Origin: Gemmatimonadota bacterium
Lineage (GTDB): Bacteria; Gemmatimonadota; Gemmatimonadetes; Gemmatimonadales; GWC2-71-9
Assembly (NCBI GenBank): GCA_003223395.1
Contig: QHUZ01000035.1
Coordinates: 1-64,000, forward strand
Length of the DNA stretch: 64,000 nucleotides
Reading direction: 5' to 3'
Shown: in pieces, positions 52,808 to 61,151 of the stretch
How positions within the stretch are numbered: the stretch's first letter is position 1
How the letters are laid out: the number at the start of each line of letters is the position of its first letter
The notes under the pieces: model-generated
The model's input: the letters and a program-made list of their open reading frames with translations, nothing else
Database searches by the model: none
What the model was told of the DNA's origin: nothing
Made by a program: the position numbers and the translations under genes

Positions 52808-53551
52808 ATGACCGTGTTGGCCGTCCCGCTGCTCGTGCTCTCAACACTCGCACAAACTCCTGCTCCCCGCGACCTCGTCGCACGCGCCGTTACCGCGATG
52901 GGCGGGGAGACGGCAGTGCGCGGGCTGCGTGGTTCCGCTATCGACTTCTACCAGGCGATGTTTGCCTTGGGGCAGGAAGAGACGCCGGCCTCCCCGGCGC
53001 GAGCTAATTTGACGGTCGGCCGGCAAGTGACGGACTATGCGGGCGACCGCATGCTGATCACAACGGAGGGCCGCAACCCAACCGGTGCCGTCAACAAGGT
53101 TCGCCGCGTGATCGCCGGCAGCATCGGGATGACTGAGACCAACGGCGTGCCGGCGCCGGACAACCCCGGGCAGGTAGCCACCCTCGAACGGTTCATGCGG
53201 CGTACACCCGAGCGATTGCTCCTCACAGCACTGGATAATCCCGCGGGCGCGGACACGCTCGATCTCTACTTCGATCGCCGCACGGGACTGCTGGTCCTCA
53301 CCGAGACGCTGACCGACGATCCGATCCTCGGCGATCGTGTCACGCGCACCGCGTTCACCCGCTGGCAGGACGCCGGCGGGGTGCTGCTTTGGCGGCAGCT
53401 CGACGTCGAAGTGAATAACCGGTTGCAAAATCATAGCGTCGCCACGGCCATCAGCACGAATCCCGCGCTGTCCGATAGCATGTTTGCGATTCCCGACTCC
53501 ATCGCCGCTCGCGCGCAGCGGAGCGATGCCACGCCGCCACCCGTGGGGTGA
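52808..53551 (+). CDS. N-terminal part of a secreted metallo-beta-lactamase-fold protein (broken gene)
   Basis: A 247-residue frame with leader MTVLAVPLLVLSTLAQ, followed by the sequence region typical of proteins that carry a helical/beta pre-domain ahead of an MBL hydrolase (VARAVTAMGGETAVRGLRG, RVIAGSIGMTE, FTRWQDAGGVLLWRQLDVEV). The frame ends after ARAQRSDATPPPVG, where the MBL core with its HxHxDH would be expected. A matching C-terminal MBL fragment follows in another frame. The product, if made, lacks the catalytic core. Confidence 0.7.
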   Translation: MTVLAVPLLVLSTLAQTPAPRDLVARAVTAMGGETAVRGLRGSAIDFYQAMFALGQEETPASPARANLTVGRQVTDYAGDRMLITTEGRNPTGAVNKVRRVIAGSIGMTETNGVPAPDNPGQVATLERFMRRTPERLLLTALDNPAGADTLDLYFDRRTGLLVLTETLTDDPILGDRVTRTAFTRWQDAGGVLLWRQLDVEVNNRLQNHSVATAISTNPALSDSMFAIPDSIAARAQRSDATPPPVG

Positions 53552-53795
53552 CGCGCAGGTCGTTGCGTACCGCCTGCCCACCGCACACGCCGAAGGGATG
53601 CTCGCGGTCTACGTCCCCTCCGCCAGGATTCTGTTCCAGAGCGACGTGGTCAACGCCACGCCGACCCCGCCCGCCGGGGGGAGCGCCGAGTTGGTGAAGT
53701 TCGTGAAGGCGCGCGGGATCGCGGTCGACCGGGTCGCGGGGGGGCATGGCGTGGTGCTGCCGTGGGCCAATGTGGAGCGCGCCGCCGCTCCGTGA
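53535..53795 (+). pseudogene. C-terminal metallo-beta-lactamase-fold fragment, out of frame with the preceding part
   Basis: The frame reads DAQVVAYRLPTAHAEGMLAV, YVPSARILFQSDVVNATPTP and DRVAGGHGVVLPWANVERA, the last third of a secreted MBL-fold hydrolase. The His in TAHAEGM and Asp in FQSDVV correspond to late metal-site segments. About 150-200 residues including HxHxDH are missing between this and the upstream frame. The join is near 53535-53555. Confidence 0.65.
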
Positions 53796-53797
53796 AG

Positions 53798-53841
53798 TAC
53801 GAAACGCATCGTATTGACAAGTACGAAGTCTTTCGTATTTT
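53798..53841 (+). promoter_or_regulatory. Promoter with two BlaI-type operator dyads (TACGA-N6-TCGTA), probably leaderless
   Basis: Consensus -35 TTGACA (53814-53819) and -10 TATTTT (53836-53841) with a 16-nt spacer. Dyads TACGAAACGCATCGTA (53798-53813) and TACGAAGTCTTTCGTA (53822-53837) flank the -35 and fill the spacer. ATG 53848 lies about where transcription should begin, and no Shine-Dalgarno sequence precedes it. Confidence 0.85.
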
Positions 53842-53847
53842 GCACCT

Positions 53848-54228
53848 ATGATTCGTCCCACCAATGCAGAGCTGGCCATTCTGGGCGTGCTGTGGCAGCG
53901 CGGACCCAGTACCGTGCGCGACGTGCACGAGGCGCTGCGCGCGGCGCGCGGCGGCGTCGTCGGATACACGACGGTCCTCAAGCTCCTCCAGATCATGACC
54001 GAAAAGAAACTCGTCAAACGGGACACCCGCTCGCGCACACACGTGTATGCCGCCGCCGTTTCCGAGGCAACCACCCGAGATCACTTGCTGTCTGATCTGG
54101 TAGACCGGGCGTTCGGAGGGTCGTCGCTGGCGCTCGTGCTCCAGGCGTTGTCCACTACCCGCGCGACCCCCGCCGAGCTCGAACAAATCCGACGCCTCCT
54201 CGATGAGAGGAAGGGAGATTCGCGATGA
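53848..54228 (+). CDS. BlaI/MecI/CopY-family repressor
   Basis: A 126-residue repressor: PTNAELAILGVLWQRGPSTVRDVHEAL, GYTTVLKLLQIMTEKKLVKRDTRSRTHVYAA, and a C-terminal region RDHLLSDLVDRAFGGSSLALVLQAL corresponding to the dimerisation helices. It differs clearly from the other BlaI in this window, and its operators have a different half-site. It overlaps the M56 gene by 4 nt. Confidence 0.95.
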   Translation: MIRPTNAELAILGVLWQRGPSTVRDVHEALRAARGGVVGYTTVLKLLQIMTEKKLVKRDTRSRTHVYAAAVSEATTRDHLLSDLVDRAFGGSSLALVLQALSTTRATPAELEQIRRLLDERKGDSR

Positions 54229-57200
54229 ACGCAACACATGCGCTGGGATGGGCGCTCGTGCATTTCCTGTGGCAGGGCGCGGCACTCGCGATTCTCCTGG
54301 GCGTCGCCCTCGCGCTCATCCGGCCCACGGCGGCGCGGACGCGCTACACGCTTGCGATGGTCACGCTGGCTGCGATGTTCATTCTTCCCATTGCGACGAC
54401 GCTGCGACTGTACGATCCCGCAGTTTCGACTGCGACCAAGACATTCGTTGCGCCGGAGCCATCGTCGGACCTGACGGCCTCCCCCTCCCCAACACCACGC
54501 GGTGCGACCGTCAAGTCGCTGCCGCTCATCGCGTCCGCGACGCAGCCGAACAGCGGGTCGGCACGACTCACGCTGCTCCGTGATCGCCTCGAACCCGTCT
54601 TGCCCTGGCTCGTCGTCGTGTGGGTAGTGGGAGTCTTGATCCTTTCAGTGCGCCTGGCCTACGGGTGGATGGGGGCACACCGCCTGCGGACGCACGGCAC
54701 GCGCGCCGTGCCCGAAGCACTGCAGCAGGTGCTGGCTCGGCTCGCCGCGCAACTGCGCCTGAACCGGCCGGTGCGGCTGCTGGAATCGTTGCTCATCGAA
54801 GTTCCCGCCGTCGTCGGGTGGCTGCGTCCGGTCGTTCTCGTACCGGCCAGCGCGCTCACCGGCCTGACGCCGCAACAACTCGAAGTCTTGCTCGCGCACG
54901 AGCTGGCGCATGTGCGTCGCTACGATTACCTCGTCAACATCGTCCAGTGCGTCATCGAGACGTTGCTCTTCTATCATCCGGCAGTGTGGTGGGTCTCGCG
55001 CCGCGTCAGGGAAGAGCGCGAGCACTGCTGCGACGATCTCGCGGTCGCCGTGTGCGGCGATCCGCACCTCTATGCCACGGCGCTCGTCGGTATGGAACGT
55101 ATCCGCTCGACGACACCGCGCCTGGCGCTCGCGGCTACCGGCGCCGGCGGCTCATTGCTCACGCGTGTCAGACGGTTGATCCTTCCGGCAACGGCGCGCA
55201 CGGAATATTTCCCGCGCTGGGCCGCCGGTATCGCCGGGATGCTCGCCGTGACTGTCGGCCTCCTGACAACGGGCAGCCGTCGCTTGGCGGGCGAGCCCGC
55301 CACGGATGTCGTCGCCGATACGACCCGCGCGGCGCCGGACACCGTCCTCCGCCACCCCGACCCCTCGCAGCCACTCGCGCAGCGCTGGGACTGGGCACGC
55401 GCCCAGGCCCGGCAGCTCAACCGCCGCATGTACTGGCTCGGGTACGCGATCAAGCGGCCGTCGTGGCTCGAGCACTCGGTGTACGTCGATCGTGGCATGG
55501 AGGTGAAGGGTCAGGACGTCACGATCAGCGGCCGCTTGTTCGGGGACTTCCAGGGTTTCCTGTTCCACGGCGTGCGCCTCGCGCGCTTGACGGGGAGCAA
55601 CGATTCCGACGACATCGTGATCCTGTTGGGATTCACGGCCGATGCCAGCGGCAAGGTCGCGCTGTCGCACGTCCACGTGGCGAGCTTCTACCTGCCGATG
55701 GACTTCCGCGGCCGCACCCTGTTCTGGCTCGGCGACGCCGCCGACGCGCAGAGTCTGCCGGTCGTCGAAGCGCTGTTCACCGCCACGTCACAGCCGGAGC
55801 TGCGCGAGGACGTCGTCGCGGCGATTGGAATCCACGGGTCGAGCAACCTGGTCGTTCCCATCCTGCAGCGCTTGCTCACGAGCCGCGAGCCGGCCGATGT
55901 GCGTGCCCAGGCGGCGGAGTGGCTGGGATTCCATCCCACGCCGGCCGCCGTCGTCGGTCTCAGCGCGGCGGCGCGCAACGATCCAGCCGGCGATGTGCGC
56001 CGGCAAGCGGCGGAGGCACTCGGCGACAACCCGTTGCCGGCCGCCACCGAGTCCACTATCGCGGTTGCCAGGACCGCGAGCGATCCGGACGCCCGGCGTG
56101 AAGCGGTGGAGGGGCTCGGCAAGAAAGACTCGGACCGCGCGCTCACCACGCTCGTGGCGATCGCCCAGTCCGATCGCGACGAGGATGTGCAGCGCGAAGC
56201 CGTGGAGACGCTGGGACAAATGCCGAACGGACGCGGGCTCAGCGCGGTCCGAGACATCGCGCGCAACCATCCGCGGTCCGATGTGCGGCGCAAGGCGGTC
56301 GAGACGTTGGGCGAGCAACTGCCGCCCGCCGAGGCGATTACCCTCTTGAAAAGCATCGCGACCAGCGATCCCAGCTCCGATGTCCGTCGCGAAGCGGTCG
56401 AGACGCTCGGTGAACGGGCGCCGACCGCCGAGACCGTCCGGGTGCTCGCGGACATCGCGGCCAACGACCGGAATGAAGACGTGCAGCGGGAAGCGGTCGA
56501 GACGCTCGGCGAAATCGGCGATCTCGGACTCCCGGCCGTCATCGAGATTGCTCGCACGCATCCCTCCACCGACGTCCGCCGCTCTGCCATCGAGACGATC
56601 GGGGAGAAGGCGCCCGCCGCCCAGTCCCTCGATTTGTTGGCGCAATTCGCGCGGCGCGATCGGGATCCGGATGTCCAGCGCGAAGCGGTCGAGCGGCTCG
56701 GCGAGCTGCACGACGACCGTGCCTACAACCTCCTCGTCGAGTTCGCGCGCAGCCACCCGGTCAGCGACGTTCGGCGCAAAGCGATCGAGACGCTGGGCGA
56801 GAAGGGGCGTGCCGACAGTGTAATGGTCATCCTCGACGATCTCGCGCGCCGCTCGGACGACGAGGACGTCGCGCGGAAAGCGGTGGAAACGCTGGGAGAG
56901 CTGCACGACGCGCGGGCGTTGGCGCTGGTGGCGCGGATCGCGCGCACGCATCCGAACGTCGACGTCCGGCGGAAAGCGATCGAGACCTACGGCGAATCGG
57001 CGCCGAGCGATTCGTCAGTGGCACTGCTCAAGAGCATCCTGGCCAGCGATGCCCCCGAGGACGTCTACAACGCCGTGCTCGAGGCGCTCGAGGAGATGGA
57101 CGATGGCGCTGGGATCCCGGCGCTCATCGAGGCCGCACGCTCACATCCCAACCGTGAGGTCCGGGCCGCCGCCCTCCGCCGCCTGGCGGAGAGCGACGAC

Positions 57201-57245
57201 CCTCGTGCGCAAAAGATTTTCGACCAGACGCTGGGGCGGCCTTAG
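54225..57245 (+). CDS. M56 (BlaR1-like) membrane metalloprotease with C-terminal HEAT-repeat array
   Basis: A 1006-residue protein. The N-terminal M56 domain has helices from residue 10, zinc motif HELAH at 225-229 and EREHCCDDLAVAVCGDP. A membrane helix follows at about 335-355 (YFPRWAAGIAGMLAVTVGLL). After a beta region (EVKGQDVTISGRLFGDF) comes a long solenoid of about thirteen 31-37-residue HEAT repeats, with consensus DVRRKAVETLGE or DVQREAVETLGE, alternating in type. BlaR1-type sensor domains are replaced by this array, so its stimulus is probably a protein or polymer. It shares TTAG with the convergent S9 gene at the stop. Confidence 0.92.
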   Translation: MNATHALGWALVHFLWQGAALAILLGVALALIRPTAARTRYTLAMVTLAAMFILPIATTLRLYDPAVSTATKTFVAPEPSSDLTASPSPTPRGATVKSLPLIASATQPNSGSARLTLLRDRLEPVLPWLVVVWVVGVLILSVRLAYGWMGAHRLRTHGTRAVPEALQQVLARLAAQLRLNRPVRLLESLLIEVPAVVGWLRPVVLVPASALTGLTPQQLEVLLAHELAHVRRYDYLVNIVQCVIETLLFYHPAVWWVSRRVREEREHCCDDLAVAVCGDPHLYATALVGMERIRSTTPRLALAATGAGGSLLTRVRRLILPATARTEYFPRWAAGIAGMLAVTVGLLTTGSRRLAGEPATDVVADTTRAAPDTVLRHPDPSQPLAQRWDWARAQARQLNRRMYWLGYAIKRPSWLEHSVYVDRGMEVKGQDVTISGRLFGDFQGFLFHGVRLARLTGSNDSDDIVILLGFTADASGKVALSHVHVASFYLPMDFRGRTLFWLGDAADAQSLPVVEALFTATSQPELREDVVAAIGIHGSSNLVVPILQRLLTSREPADVRAQAAEWLGFHPTPAAVVGLSAAARNDPAGDVRRQAAEALGDNPLPAATESTIAVARTASDPDARREAVEGLGKKDSDRALTTLVAIAQSDRDEDVQREAVETLGQMPNGRGLSAVRDIARNHPRSDVRRKAVETLGEQLPPAEAITLLKSIATSDPSSDVRREAVETLGERAPTAETVRVLADIAANDRNEDVQREAVETLGEIGDLGLPAVIEIARTHPSTDVRRSAIETIGEKAPAAQSLDLLAQFARRDRDPDVQREAVERLGELHDDRAYNLLVEFARSHPVSDVRRKAIETLGEKGRADSVMVILDDLARRSDDEDVARKAVETLGELHDARALALVARIARTHPNVDVRRKAIETYGESAPSDSSVALLKSILASDAPEDVYNAVLEALEEMDDGAGIPALIEAARSHPNREVRAAALRRLAESDDPRAQKIFDQTLGRP

Positions 57246-59305
57246 CGCTGATGCGCGTCGCCTGACCCGCTCGCGGCCGCCTCACTCCCGAGCCGGTGCT
57301 GTTGATACCAGCTCATCATGTAGAGCTGGGTCCGGAGGAAATTCGACGGCTTGGAGCTGGTGCCGTGGTACTCGCCGTTGAAGCGCAGCATCACGACGGG
57401 CACCTTCAGCATCTTCAGCGCGGAGTAGTACTCCTCGGTCTGCGGGATGGGCGTCCGCAGATCGAGCTCGCCGGTCATCAGGAGTGTCGGCGTCTTCACG
57501 TTGCCGACATACGCAAGTGACGACTGCTTGATCCACTGCTCCGGCTTTTCCCAGAACGGCGCGTCGAAGAAGCCGTAGGTGAACAGCGGGACGTCGGTCT
57601 GCCCCGCCATGCTCATCCAGTCGATGACGGGACAGCGCACGGCCGCCGCCGCGAACCGCGTCGTGTGGCCAATCACCCAGCTCGACAGCACGCCGCCGCC
57701 GGAGCACCCGCCCACATACATGCGCTGCGTATCGATGTAGCCGCGGGCCACGACGGTATCGACGCCGGCCATCAAGTCGTCGTAGTCGACGCTCGGATAG
57801 GCGCGCTCGATCGCGTTGCCGAATGCGCTGCCGTAGCCCGTGCTGCCGCGCGGATTGGTGATGAGGACGACGAAGCCGTTGGCGGCGAAGTTCTGCAGCT
57901 GATAGCTGAACGCGCCGTTGTACATCCCGTGCGGCCCGCCGTGGATCTCCATGATCAGCGGATACTTCTTGCCGCGATCGAAGCCAGGCGGCTTGATGAT
58001 CCAGCCCTCGACCCGTGCGCCGCCGGTCGAGGTGTACCACACTTCCTCCTCGGCGCCGAGCTTGACGCCCTGCAGCACATCGGCGTTCACGTTCGTGAGA
58101 CGGGTGACTGGCTGAGCGCGCCGCAGGCTGAATCGCACGACGTCGGCCGGATCATCGGGGTCGGAACGGATGCCGACCGCATTGAAATCCCGCGACACCG
58201 ACGTGAGCGACATCATCTGATTGCCCTCGGTCACCTTGCGATTACCACCCCGCAGTCCCGCGAAGTAGACGTTGCTGGTCCCCTGCTCGGCCAGCGCGAA
58301 GAACACGCCGCTGCCGTCGGGGCTCCAGCGGACGGCCGCAGGATCGCGATCGTACGTCGTCAGCGCGCGCAGCCCGCTGCCGTCGATCCCGACCGTCCAC
58401 ACTTCGTCGGCACGGTAGGAGAACGTGCCGTATTCGTGACCGGTGAACGCCACGGTGCGTCCATCGGGCGACACCACAGGTCCGGTCCAACCACCCTTTT
58501 TCGAGACGAGCTGTCGCACCGCGCCGCTCCGCACATCGACCGTGTAGAGGTACGATTCGCGGTAGCGATAGTCGGCATCGGCTTCGCGGAGCCCGTCGAA
58601 GACGATCGTGCGCCCGTCGGGCGTCCAGTCGTAACTCGGCGTGCCGAGGCCGCCCAACTCGCTGGCGCCGAAGTCGCCCTTGGTGAGCTGCCGGGGTGTG
58701 CCACCCTCTCCCGGCACCAGGAAAATCTGGACCGTGCCCTGCTCGACGTAGCCGGTGCGATCGCGGCGATAGTGGAGGCGGTCCACGATGCGCGGCGCGG
58801 GCGTCCACTTCGCCCCCTCGGGCGCGGCCGGCATGCTGATCTTCCACGGCGTCTCGCTCTTCACCAGCATCGTGAACGCCAGCGAGCGTCCATCGGGAGA
58901 CCAGCTCAGGTTCGCGGGCGTTTCGCTGACGTGCGTGATCTGCGACGTGGCACCTTCGGCGTCCATCCAGCGCACGAACACCTGCGTGCCCTTCGGCTCC
59001 CCGTCGGCGAAGTAGGCGATGCGCGTGCCGTCGGGCGACCAACGCGCGTTCGAGCCCTTCACCAGGAAGCGGTTGCGCGAGCCGTCGGCGTTCATGATCC
59101 ACAGCCCGGCATCCCAGCGGTCTTCGATCTTGTTCACCCAGCGGCGCGTGTACAGGATCTGGGAGCCGTCCGGCGAAACCTGCGGATCGGCGACCTGTTC
59201 CCAGTCGAGATAGTGGTTGACGGTGAGGAGCGTGTCGGATGCGGTTTCTTGAGTCGCGGCAACGGACGGAACAACGAGGAGCGCGGCCACAATCACGGAA
59301 CGCAT
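57242..59305 (-). CDS. Secreted S9-family (prolyl oligopeptidase-like) serine peptidase
   Basis: A 687-residue peptidase from ATG 59305, with GGAGG six bases upstream and leader MRSVIVAALLVVPSVAATQ. TolB/PD40 propeller blades (VSPDGSQILYTRRWV, WSPDGTRIAYFADG, WSPDGRSLAFTM) form the N-terminal two thirds. The alpha/beta hydrolase domain has the oxyanion segment IMEIHGGPHGMYNG, nucleophile Ser at residue 535 (GGCSGGG, with Cys before Ser), Asp in TGELDLRTP and His in NGEYHGTSS. Family members cleave oligopeptides after export. It is convergent with the HEAT-M56 gene, sharing three bases. Confidence 0.92.
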   Translation of the reverse strand: MRSVIVAALLVVPSVAATQETASDTLLTVNHYLDWEQVADPQVSPDGSQILYTRRWVNKIEDRWDAGLWIMNADGSRNRFLVKGSNARWSPDGTRIAYFADGEPKGTQVFVRWMDAEGATSQITHVSETPANLSWSPDGRSLAFTMLVKSETPWKISMPAAPEGAKWTPAPRIVDRLHYRRDRTGYVEQGTVQIFLVPGEGGTPRQLTKGDFGASELGGLGTPSYDWTPDGRTIVFDGLREADADYRYRESYLYTVDVRSGAVRQLVSKKGGWTGPVVSPDGRTVAFTGHEYGTFSYRADEVWTVGIDGSGLRALTTYDRDPAAVRWSPDGSGVFFALAEQGTSNVYFAGLRGGNRKVTEGNQMMSLTSVSRDFNAVGIRSDPDDPADVVRFSLRRAQPVTRLTNVNADVLQGVKLGAEEEVWYTSTGGARVEGWIIKPPGFDRGKKYPLIMEIHGGPHGMYNGAFSYQLQNFAANGFVVLITNPRGSTGYGSAFGNAIERAYPSVDYDDLMAGVDTVVARGYIDTQRMYVGGCSGGGVLSSWVIGHTTRFAAAAVRCPVIDWMSMAGQTDVPLFTYGFFDAPFWEKPEQWIKQSSLAYVGNVKTPTLLMTGELDLRTPIPQTEEYYSALKMLKVPVVMLRFNGEYHGTSSKPSNFLRTQLYMMSWYQQHRLGSEAAASGSGDAHQR

Positions 59306-59339
59306 AGGGCCTCCGCGGACGGCGGATTGAAGGATATCT

Positions 59340-59863
59340 CTAAGAAAGCCTCGGAACACCGATCAGGTAACTCCCCCGCAGCGGCGACCAGCCGCCTCGA
59401 AAGTCCCCGATCTCCCAGTCATAGCTGTCGAGTCCCCGGACAAGCTCCTCGAGCTCCGGTGTCGAATAGGTCCGCAGGCAGGAGACGATCCCGTCGAACG
59501 TCCCGACGATCGGGAGCACGGGCGGCAGATAGGTCCACGCGAAGCGGGACCACCGCCAGGGGCGCACGAACGGGGCGGACACGATCGTCCCCAACCATGT
59601 GAGAGCGACCACGGCGATCTCGAGCGGCGCCCGCCGGGCGATCCTACCCGCGAGGCGAGCCGCCGCCACGGCCCTCCGGCGCCGGAGCAGAGGTCGACGA
59701 TCCGGCGCGCTTTCGTCCGCTCGACCGCGCGGCGCAGCAACGGAGCCACCGGATCATAGGCGCCGGCGAGATTCTCGGTAAACGCCAGGAAATCGGTCAG
59801 CGCATCGCGCAACGACGGCGGGCAGGACGGCAAGTCGTGGATCTCGACGAGGTGCACTCGCAT
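59340..59863 (-). pseudogene. SAM-dependent methyltransferase-like gene, frameshifted with probable internal deletion
   Basis: The first frame (start 59863) reads HLVEIHDLPSCPPSLRDALTDFLAF and RIVDLCSGAGGPWRRLA, which is motif I of a class I methyltransferase fold. The second frame, from about 59660, reads RRAPLEIAVVALTWLGTIVSAPF, RPWRWSRFAWTYLPPVLPIV, FDGIVSCLRTYSTPELEELV and DYWEIGDF-like YDWEIGDFRGG, which is the C-terminal half of the same family. The middle of the Rossmann fold (about 70-80 residues) is missing. The join is near 59650-59690. Decay or an assembly artefact are possible. Confidence 0.65.
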
Positions 59864-59957
59864 CTCAGCAAAGTTAGATTTCGCGCCCGATAATGGACAA
59901 TTTCGAGCTCCCCCGACTGTTCGTCGTTTTCGCCCCCGCAGAAACGCCGGCCGCGAC

Positions 59958-61151
59958 GTGAGCCTGCGGACTACGCCGTTTCATCCCCGCACGGGTCCAT
60001 TGTCGGAAGGTCAGGCCTGGCGGCGCTGGGCCGGCTACGTGGTTGCCAGCGCGTACGAGCTGTCGCACGACCGCGAGTACCACGCGATCCGGAATTCCGC
60101 GGCGCTGTTCGACGTGTCGCCGCTCTACAAGTACATGGTCACCGGCAAGGATGCGTCGCGGCTGCTCGACCACGTCGTCACCCGCAACGTCGGCAAAGCC
60201 AAGGTCGGACAGGTGCTGTACACGCCGTGGTGCGACGACGAAGGCAAGCAGATCGACGACGGCACGATCTCGGTCCTCGGCGAACAGACGTTCCGTATGA
60301 CGTCCGCCGACCCAACGCTGCGCTGGCTGCATCTCAACGCGTCCGGTCTCGACGTCACAATCGCCGACGTCTCCGAAACGACGGCGGCGCTGTCGCTGCA
60401 GGGTCCCAGCTCGCGCGCGATCCTCCAGATCGCCGCGGAGCGCGACCTGTCCGCGCTCAAATACTTCCGGCTGACCAGCGCGAAGATCCGCAACATCCCC
60501 GTCACCATCTCGCGTACCGGCTATACGGGGGATTTGGGGTTCGAGGTCTGGGTTGATGCGTCGCAGGCCGTCCCGCTCTGGGATGCCCTGATCGAAACCG
60601 GCACGCCGTACGGCCTCACACCGGCGGGAATGCTGGCCCTCGACGTCGCACGCATCGAGGCGGGCCTGCTGCTCATCGAAGTGGACTACTTCTCCTCGCG
60701 GCACGCGTTGATCGAATCGCAGAAATCGTCGCCGCTCGAGCTCGGGCTCGGCTGGACCGTCGCGACCGACAAGGAGCGCTACAACGGCCAGGCCGCGCTC
60801 GACGCCGAGCGAAAGCGCGGTCCGTCCTGGCAGTTCACTGGCCTCACGGTCGACTGGGATTCGCTCGAGCAGCTGTACGCCGACGTGGGGCTGCCGCCGC
60901 GGCTGCCGAGCCAGGCGTGGCGCACCAGCGTGCCGATCTACGATCGCGGCGGCCACACGCAGCTGGGGTACGCGACGAGCGGCGGCTGGTCGCCGCTACT
61001 CAAGCGCTACATGGCGTTGGCACATCTCGGCTCCGAACATGCTCCCGGAATGGAAGTCCGCATGGAGGTCACCGTGGAGCATCACCGTAAGCAGGCGAAG
61101 GCCCTCGTCACGCCGCTGCCGTTCTTCAACCCCGAGCGGAAGCGGGCATGA
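59958..61151 (+). CDS. GcvT-like folate-dependent aminomethyltransferase-family protein
   Basis: A 397-residue protein of the GcvT/DMSP-demethylase/sarcosine-dehydrogenase family from GTG 59958. Features are EYHAIRNSAALFDVSPLYKYMVTG, VGQVLYTPWCDDEGKQIDDGT, LSLQGPSSRAIL, SRTGYTGDLGFEVWV and GMLALDVARIEAGLL, all conserved around the folate site. It is coupled by ATGA to a PYROXD2-like flavoprotein gene, with a second one after it. No glycine cleavage gcvH/gcvP genes are adjacent, so a demethylase-type reaction on a methylated amine is plausible but unproved. Confidence 0.88.
   Translation: MSLRTTPFHPRTGPLSEGQAWRRWAGYVVASAYELSHDREYHAIRNSAALFDVSPLYKYMVTGKDASRLLDHVVTRNVGKAKVGQVLYTPWCDDEGKQIDDGTISVLGEQTFRMTSADPTLRWLHLNASGLDVTIADVSETTAALSLQGPSSRAILQIAAERDLSALKYFRLTSAKIRNIPVTISRTGYTGDLGFEVWVDASQAVPLWDALIETGTPYGLTPAGMLALDVARIEAGLLLIEVDYFSSRHALIESQKSSPLELGLGWTVATDKERYNGQAALDAERKRGPSWQFTGLTVDWDSLEQLYADVGLPPRLPSQAWRTSVPIYDRGGHTQLGYATSGGWSPLLKRYMALAHLGSEHAPGMEVRMEVTVEHHRKQAKALVTPLPFFNPERKRA

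Noticed and set aside
57665-59602. A 645-codon open frame opposite the S9 peptidase
   Set aside because: Shadow of a complete serine peptidase with its triad. It is rich in Arg, His and Asp without motifs.
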